This document shows, in pieces, positions 13,384-17,931 of a stretch of 17,931 nucleotides of DNA. Below the pieces are notes generated by a model. It had not been told where the DNA came from. It worked only from the letters and a program-made list of their open reading frames with translations, and did not search any database. The stretch spans positions 1 to 17,931 of the forward strand of contig DAIETC010000184.1 of the NCBI GenBank assembly GCA_027345905.1, written 5' to 3'. The position numbers and the translations under genes are program-made. The DNA comes from Kineosporiaceae bacterium (GTDB lineage: Bacteria > Actinomycetota > Actinomycetes > Actinomycetales > Angustibacteraceae). Each line of letters starts with the position of its first letter. Positions within the stretch are counted from its first letter, which is position 1.

Positions 13384-14170
13384 GTCGGTCGGCGTACGGT
13401 CGGCGCGGCGGGCTAGCCGAGTCCTGTGGCCGACCCACCTGCGACCGGCCCACCTGCGACCGGACGTCGATCGGCATGACGTCGATGGGCAGGACGTCAC
13501 TGGGCAGGACGTCGGGCGGCCCGGTGACCGCGTGCGCGCCGGCCCGGGTCATCCGGCGCATGTGGTGTCTGCGGCACAGCACCTCGTACTCGATGCGCCC
13601 CACCTGGCGCTCGCCATCCGCAGGCGTGGGGCCGCTGGCACCGCGGGTGTCGCCCACGATGACCTGCGCGCCCTCCACAACCATCACCCCGTCATGAGTG
13701 CGAGCGTTGTGGGTGGCCCGCGCGCCGCACCAGCACAGGGCCTCGACCTGCAGCACCTGCACCCGGTCGGCCAGCTCCAGCAGCCGCTGGCTGCCGGGGA
13801 ACAGCCGGGTGCGAAAGTCGGCCGTGATGCCGAAGGCAAAGACGTCCAAGCCCATCTCGTCGACCAGCCGGGCCAGCTGGTCGACCTGCTGGGCGGAGTA
13901 GAACTGCGCCTCGTCGCAGATCAGGTAGTCGACCCGTTGACGACCGACCCGCTGCGCGACGACCACCTGCCAGAAGTCCAGGTCGGCCGTGACCTCGATG
14001 GCGCTGCGCACGAGTCCGAGCCGACTGGACACGACCGCCGCGCCAGCCCGGTCGTGGCAGGTGAAGGTGAGTCCCTCGCGGCCCGCAGCCCGGTGGTTGT
14101 GCTCGGTCTGCAGAGCCAGCGTGGACTTGCCACAGTCCATCGTTCCGCAGAAGAACGCCAGCTCAGCCAC
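13376..14170 (-). CDS. tdk: Thymidine kinase (type II) with repetitive C-terminal extension
   Basis: Salvage enzyme that phosphorylates thymidine with ATP to dTMP in the cytosol. Of 264 aa, about the first 215 are the enzyme: P-loop GTMDCGKST (9-17), HDRAGAAVVSSRLG, DEAQF (86-90, catalytic E87), ADFRTRLFPGS, zinc cysteines C146 and C148 in CWCGA and C199 in LCRRH, and a lasso region near IVGDTRG. The remaining about 50 residues are unusual: LPSDV LPIDV MPIDV then RSQVG RSQVG R, encoded by 15-bp repeats. GTG 14168-14170 has AGGA nine bases upstream and overlaps the preceding stop by eight bases (GTGGCTGA). It sits with dut in the same window, both supplying dTTP, but not in one operon. Confidence 0.92.
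   Translation of the reverse strand: MAELAFFCGTMDCGKSTLALQTEHNHRAAGREGLTFTCHDRAGAAVVSSRLGLVRSAIEVTADLDFWQVVVAQRVGRQRVDYLICDEAQFYSAQQVDQLARLVDEMGLDVFAFGITADFRTRLFPGSQRLLELADRVQVLQVEALCWCGARATHNARTHDGVMVVEGAQVIVGDTRGASGPTPADGERQVGRIEYEVLCRRHHMRRMTRAGAHAVTGPPDVLPSDVLPIDVMPIDVRSQVGRSQVGRPQDSASPPRRPYADRHG
13434..13463. repeat. Perfect 15-bp tandem duplication in the tdk tail
   Basis: CCCACCTGCGACCGG is repeated exactly at 13434-13448 and 13449-13463. On the coding strand it gives SQVGR twice. Confidence 0.92.
13464..13523. repeat. Four 15-bp repeats with phased GACGTC palindromes in the tdk tail
   Basis: Units ACGTCGATSGGCAKG at 13464, 13479 and 13494 (variant), and a degenerate unit at 13509-13523. 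Each is preceded by G, so GACGTC palindromes fall at 13463, 13478, 13493 and 13508, exactly 15 bp apart. They encode the LPSDV/LPIDV/MPIDV series of the kinase tail. Confidence 0.9.
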
Positions 14171-15323
14171 GCTCAGATCCTGCCACGCTCAACAGCGGGA
14201 CCAGGGACTCCTGCGGGGTCAGCGACCCGTGCAGGCCGAGCAGACGCAGGACCTGCGGACGCTGTCGACGCGAGTCCATGACGGCCATCCCGGTGTCGCA
14301 CGCCACGATGACCTCGCCGATCCGCTCGACCACGTGCGGCTGCACCGGCCCGAACCACCCCGCCGCGATGGCATCCGCCCGCGAGAGGACCTGAGCCTGT
14401 CCGGCCAGCCGGTCGGCCCACGTCCGCAGCACCGTCGGAGCCTGCCCCGGCTCGCAGTACAGCTGCGGGCTGCGCGGCTCACCACCGGCGTGTCGCACAC
14501 CGGTGGCCAGGTCCGGCTCGTGCGCGAGGTCCAGGCGCTGATGCAGGGGGACGTCGACCATGCCGTGGTCGGCGCAGACGTGCAACGTGGCGTCGTTCGG
14601 CAGGCCGGCGACCAGGCGGGCCACGGCGAGGTCCACCTTGGCCAGCTCTTCACCCCACTGCCACGAGCCGCATCCCTGCTCGTGGCCCACCTTGTCGACC
14701 TCGCCCCAGTAGACGTAGACCAGCGCCCGCGGCGCAGAGCGCAGGGCCGCCAACGCGGCGTCCACCCGCTGGTCCAGGGTGCTCGCCGCCACGAACCGAC
14801 CGCCGCGCAGGGCGGCCTCGGTCAGGCCCGAACAGTCGAAGAACGCCGGGCCGATCCGCACCACCTCCACGCCGGCAGCGGCAACCTGCTGCCAGACGGT
14901 CGTCTCGCGCTGCCACTGCCGGGGATCGACGGCCGGCTCCCACGACAGCTCGTTCAGCAGCTCGTCCCGCTCGGGCACCGGCACCTCGTAGCCCACCAGG
15001 CCGTGAGCGCCGGGAGGCAGGCCCGTGCCGAGGCTGCCCATGCTGGTGGCCGTGGTGGTCGGGAAGCCCGCGGTGATGGTGGCCGTGCGGTCCAGCAGCC
15101 CGCGAAGGTACGGCGCGTGGCCGGCTCGCTCGCGCAACAGCAGGTCACCGAGCCCGTCGACGAGCAGGACACAGGCCCGGTTCGTGGGCGCAAGTCGCAG
15201 CGCCTGCGCCAGCTGTCCGCTGGGAGGCGCCGTCTCGACGTCCAGGCTGCGCGCCACGGCCGGCATCAGCTCGCTGAGCGTGCCCACCCCGTACGGCGGG
15301 GCCGGCGAGCGCGAAGCCGGCAC
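14163..15323 (-). CDS. Alkaline-phosphatase-superfamily protein (nucleotide pyrophosphatase/phosphodiesterase type)
   Basis: A 386-aa cytosolic member of the type I phosphodiesterase/nucleotide pyrophosphatase branch. Motifs in order: PYGVGTLSELMPAVARSLDV, CVLLVDGLGD with metal ligand D56, FPTTTATSMGSLGTGLPPGAHGLVGYEV holding the Thr nucleophile (about 90), VYWGEVDKVGHEQG with D210 and H214, and VCADHGMVDVP with D252 and H253. No signal peptide is seen. GTG 15321-15323 overlaps the DUF5998 TAG by one base (TAGTG), and homology reaches the N-terminus (PYG..TLSELMP), so this start fits. The physiological substrate is unknown. It is followed by tdk with an eight-base overlap. Confidence 0.9.
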   Translation of the reverse strand: MPASRSPAPPYGVGTLSELMPAVARSLDVETAPPSGQLAQALRLAPTNRACVLLVDGLGDLLLRERAGHAPYLRGLLDRTATITAGFPTTTATSMGSLGTGLPPGAHGLVGYEVPVPERDELLNELSWEPAVDPRQWQRETTVWQQVAAAGVEVVRIGPAFFDCSGLTEAALRGGRFVAASTLDQRVDAALAALRSAPRALVYVYWGEVDKVGHEQGCGSWQWGEELAKVDLAVARLVAGLPNDATLHVCADHGMVDVPLHQRLDLAHEPDLATGVRHAGGEPRSPQLYCEPGQAPTVLRTWADRLAGQAQVLSRADAIAAGWFGPVQPHVVERIGEVIVACDTGMAVMDSRRQRPQVLRLLGLHGSLTPQESLVPLLSVAGSERG

Positions 15324-15949
15324 TACCGCGCTGCTCCCCCAGCGCTCAGTGCGGACAGCGCCCGGGCGAAGGCCAGTGCCTCGCGTACGGCGTCCTCGCC
15401 GTCCGCGTCCGAGGCGACCCGCAGGGCAATGTCGTCGGCACTGGCCGTGCCCGTGTAGCCGTGGTCGGCCTCGCAGTCCGGGTCGCCGCAGGTCGCCGGT
15501 TCGAGGTCGAGCCGGCTGACCGCTCCCCAGCCGATCGTCAGGGTCAGGTCGCGTGAGCCGGCGCCGCGCACGTACTCCTGTGGCTGGGGCACGACATGGT
15601 TCACCACCACCGAGCGCACCGCTCGCAGCGGCACGGCCTCGGTCGCCGCGGTCGCGTAGGGCTGCGGCGGCCCATCCGGGTCGTCGGGCGCGTGGTCGTC
15701 CGCATGGGCCACGACCAGCCGGGTCGAGGTCAAGACCAGCGCCGTGATGTGCCGGCGTACGGCGTCGCTGTCGAAGGTCGTCTCGGCGTGCACCAGGTGG
15801 GCCACGACCGGTTCGCCGGCGATGGCGACATCGAGGACGTCGGTGACCAGCTCGGGAAAGTACCCCGCGCGCTCCAGGTCGGAGCGCAAGGCTGCGGGCA
15901 GCTCGTGGCTGGTCTTGGGGTGGGTCCTGGCGTCGGGCATGGCGACCAT
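15323..15949 (-). CDS. DUF5998 protein
   Basis: A 208-aa soluble protein of an actinobacterial family of unknown function. The conserved parts are LRSDLERAGYFPELVTDVLDVAIAGEPV, HLVHAETTFDSDAVRRHITAL, LVLTSTRLVVAHADDH, and ATCGDPDCEADHGYTGTAS with a CxxxxC pair and an invariant-looking DHGYTG. ATG 15949 (MVAMPD) has GGGGGTG six bases upstream; ATG 15940 is an alternative with AGGA eight bases upstream. The gene ends in TAG, which overlaps the next start by one base. It lies 46 bp after the acyl-CoA synthetase gene. Confidence 0.88.
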   Translation of the reverse strand: MVAMPDARTHPKTSHELPAALRSDLERAGYFPELVTDVLDVAIAGEPVVAHLVHAETTFDSDAVRRHITALVLTSTRLVVAHADDHAPDDPDGPPQPYATAATEAVPLRAVRSVVVNHVVPQPQEYVRGAGSRDLTLTIGWGAVSRLDLEPATCGDPDCEADHGYTGTASADDIALRVASDADGEDAVREALAFARALSALSAGGAAR

Positions 15950-15995
15950 CCTGTCACCCCCGCGCCGCGGCAGGGTGAGTCGTCCACCGCCCGGT

Positions 15996-17931
15996 TCACC
16001 CGGGCATCCGGCGCAGGTCGTTGTCAGCCCGCCCAGGGGGCTGCGCGAGCCTGATCCGGGCCCCGAGGACCGCCAGGTGGCGCGCACCGACGACGACGGG
16101 GCTCAGCTCGAGGTGGGCCACCTGCGCCAGGTCGTCCGCGAGCAGCGACGACCGGGCGATCAGGTCCTCCAGCGCCTCGATGTCGACCGGGTCGGCGCCG
16201 TGATGGCCAAAAAGCAGCGGGGCCGCCCGCAGCGAGCGGACCATCTCGGCCACGTCTGCCAGGTGCAGCGGGGGAAATCCGCGGGACACGTCACCGAGCA
16301 GCTCGGTCGGTGGCCCGGCGATCCCGAACTCCACGACCGGCCCGAACAGCGGGTCCTCGCTGGTGCGCACGACGCAGGCCAGCCCCGGGCCCGCTCCCAG
16401 CGACTCCTCGACGGTTGGTGCCTGGACGGGTGGGCGCAGGGCAATTCCGTAGGCGCCCAGCAGGGCGGTGCAGTCCTCCTGCCCCAACCACACCCCCTCG
16501 GGGCCAGCTGGCGTGCGCCGCAGCACCAGGTCGCGGGCGGCGGTCCGGGCAAGAGCGCTTCGCGCAACCGCGGGGCCGCGCGGAGTCCGGCGCCACTGGG
16601 CGTACTTGGTGGCCGAGGCCAGGGCCCGCACCGAGTCCTCTGGTGTCGGGTAAGCCGGGACGGTGCGCTCACCGAAGGACAGCGCCTCGGTCAGCCCACG
16701 CATGCCGAGGAAGGTCGCGACGCAGGTCTTGGCGGCCGCTCCGGCCACGTCGGCGAGCGCCCGGGCGACATCGGCGTCCGAGGTCTTCAGGGGCGGGATG
16801 AAGCCGACGACCACCGAGTCGACGCCGTCGTCGTCGAAGGCGGCTTGCAAGGCGGCGCGGAACTCCTCGGTGCGAGCGTCCGCGAGCAGGGCCACCGGGC
16901 CATGGGCCACGGTCAGCCCCCAGCTGACACACGCGTCGGCCGCCAGCGCCCCCAGGGCGTGCGAGTTCGTGACGATGCCGACCGCGCTGCCCGCCGGCAG
17001 CGGCTGGTGCACGACCAGCTGAGCCACGTCGAAGAGCTGGTGCACGTTCTCGGCCCGGATCACCCCCGACTGGCGCAGCATCTGGTCGAGTGCCTCCCGC
17101 GGCAGCAGGGAGGTGCGCACCGTGTGCCCGGGCGGCACCCCGAACGAAGACAGCCCGGACTTCACGACGATCACCGGCTTGCTGGAGGCAAGGCGCCTCG
17201 CGATCCGGGAGAACTTGCGCGGGTTGCCCATGCTCTCCAGGTACAGCCCGACCGCGTCGGTCGACGCGTCGTCCAACCAGTACTGCATGACGTCGTTGCC
17301 CGACACGTCGGCCCGGTTGCCCGCCGAGACGAAGCTCGAGACGCCCAGCGAGCGCCGGGCGGCTGAGTCGAGCACGGCCACGCCAAGCGCCCCGGACTGG
17401 CTGAACAGGCCGAACCTTCCAGGCGGGGGCAGCGTGGTGGCCACCGAGGCGTTCAGCCGCACGTCGGGTGCGTTGTTGAAGATGCCGAAGGAGTTCGGCC
17501 CCACGACCCGCATGCCCACCGAACGGGCCGCGCGAACGAGCGCTGCCTGGCGCGCCTGACCATCTGGCCCCACCTCGGCGAACCCTGCACTGAGGACGAC
17601 GACAGCGCGTACGCCGAGCGCGGCGCAGTCCCGGATCACCTGTTCGGCCGCTTCCGCGGGGACGTCCACCACCGCCAGGTCGACGGGTGCGCTGATCTGG
17701 CCGAGGTCGGTGTGCGCGTGGCTGCACAGCTCGCGGGGCAGCGGGTCGACAGCGTGCACGACTCCCCGCAACCGCGCCGCGACGAGGTTCTGCAGTACGC
17801 GAGCGCCCAAGGAGGCCGGGTCGGCGCTGCCAAGCACCACCACCGAGGCCGGGTGCAGCAGCGCGTGCATGCTGCGCGCCTCCGCCCGGTGCTCGCGCGA
17901 CTCCCGCACCTGCGCCGAGTGCTCGGACGGT
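15996..17931 (-). CDS. GNAT/acyl-CoA synthetase (NDP-forming) type protein, 5' part outside the window, ATP-grasp internally deleted
   Basis: The frame runs open to the right edge. Before the first GTG (17907-17909) it already reads PSEHSAQ, then VRESREHRAEARSMHALLHPASVVVLG, which matches the linker between the N-terminal GNAT domain and the CoA-binding domain of actinobacterial Pat-like proteins. Numbering from that GTG: CoA-binding domain about 15-115, ligase domain about 130-300 with FSQSGALGVAVLD and the likely phospho-acceptor H262 in PPGHTVRTS, second ligase part 300-440. The C-terminal ATP-grasp (470-625) keeps LLGAYGIALRPP and DPLFGPVVEFG, but the 65-75 residues normally between them (Lys-bearing VVLK strand and VQKM motif) are absent near 500-508. 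Family members acylate protein lysines or form acyl-CoA; this one may not bind ATP normally. Confidence 0.85.
   Translation of the reverse strand, partial: PSEHSAQVRESREHRAEARSMHALLHPASVVVLGSADPASLGARVLQNLVAARLRGVVHAVDPLPRELCSHAHTDLGQISAPVDLAVVDVPAEAAEQVIRDCAALGVRAVVVLSAGFAEVGPDGQARQAALVRAARSVGMRVVGPNSFGIFNNAPDVRLNASVATTLPPPGRFGLFSQSGALGVAVLDSAARRSLGVSSFVSAGNRADVSGNDVMQYWLDDASTDAVGLYLESMGNPRKFSRIARRLASSKPVIVVKSGLSSFGVPPGHTVRTSLLPREALDQMLRQSGVIRAENVHQLFDVAQLVVHQPLPAGSAVGIVTNSHALGALAADACVSWGLTVAHGPVALLADARTEEFRAALQAAFDDDGVDSVVVGFIPPLKTSDADVARALADVAGAAAKTCVATFLGMRGLTEALSFGERTVPAYPTPEDSVRALASATKYAQWRRTPRGPAVARSALARTAARDLVLRRTPAGPEGVWLGQEDCTALLGAYGIALRPPVQAPTVEESLGAGPGLACVVRTSEDPLFGPVVEFGIAGPPTELLGDVSRGFPPLHLADVAEMVRSLRAAPLLFGHHGADPVDIEALEDLIARSSLLADDLAQVAHLELSPVVVGARHLAVLGARIRLAQPPGRADNDLRRMPG

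Overview
The window is about 18 kb of gene-dense, very GC-rich chromosome from an actinobacterium (Actinomycetia). The evidence is the codon usage, GTG starts, many 1-, 4- and 8-bp gene overlaps, and actinobacterial marker families (SepH/DUF3071, DUF3159, DUF3710, DUF3093, DUF4193, DUF5998). The left half (1-10181) follows the order I recall for Mycobacterium tuberculosis Rv2689c-Rv2701c: RNA methyltransferase, permease, ceoB, ceoC, DUF3159, OB-fold protein, DUF3710, dut, DUF3093, DUF4193, suhB. The right half (hemH, sepH, Fur-family, tdk, AlkP-type phosphatase, DUF5998, GNAT/acyl-CoA synthetase) suggests a Micrococcales- or Propionibacteriales-type genome, but the sequence alone does not settle the order. 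I saw no tRNA, rRNA, insertion sequence, prophage or CRISPR, and no gap above 300 bp.

Layout: 8-3405 (minus) holds a 23S-rRNA-type uracil methyltransferase downstream of a KimA-like K+ permease. Divergently, ceoB-ceoC encode two RCK/TrkA K+-regulatory subunits, so 1324-4930 reads as a potassium module. A VapBC-type toxin-antitoxin pair (5018-5643) sits between ceoC and the next core operon. The minus-strand operon dut-DUF3710-OB-DUF3159 (8277 to 5743) is mostly ATGA-coupled. DUF3093 (plus) converges on DUF4193 (minus). hemH-suhB overlap by GTGA, and sepH diverges from hemH. The minus-strand run acyl-CoA synthetase, DUF5998, AlkP, tdk, Fur is tightly packed and enters from beyond the right edge.

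Main oddities. (1) Two core genes carry an in-frame TAG at a conserved residue: the KimA-like permease (Tyr/Phe position, 1600-1602) and DUF3093 (Glu of the Y-x-E-R-L motif, 8408-8410). (2) The methyltransferase TRAM domain extends upstream of the only canonical start, to a CTG that overlaps the restored permease stop as CTGA. (3) Six tandem repeats with a 15-bp unit (five codons) sit in tails or linkers of four unrelated proteins; in Dut they multiply the catalytic motif V, and in the thymidine kinase tail they form a phased GACGTC array just before the Fur-family start. (4) The acyl-CoA synthetase appears to have lost the core of its ATP-grasp domain in frame. (5) Three 11-bp GTTCAC-type repeats lie upstream of DUF4193 and resemble a PHO box. 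(6) VapC has Gln where the second PIN-domain acid is expected. No wholly new multi-gene system was recognised.
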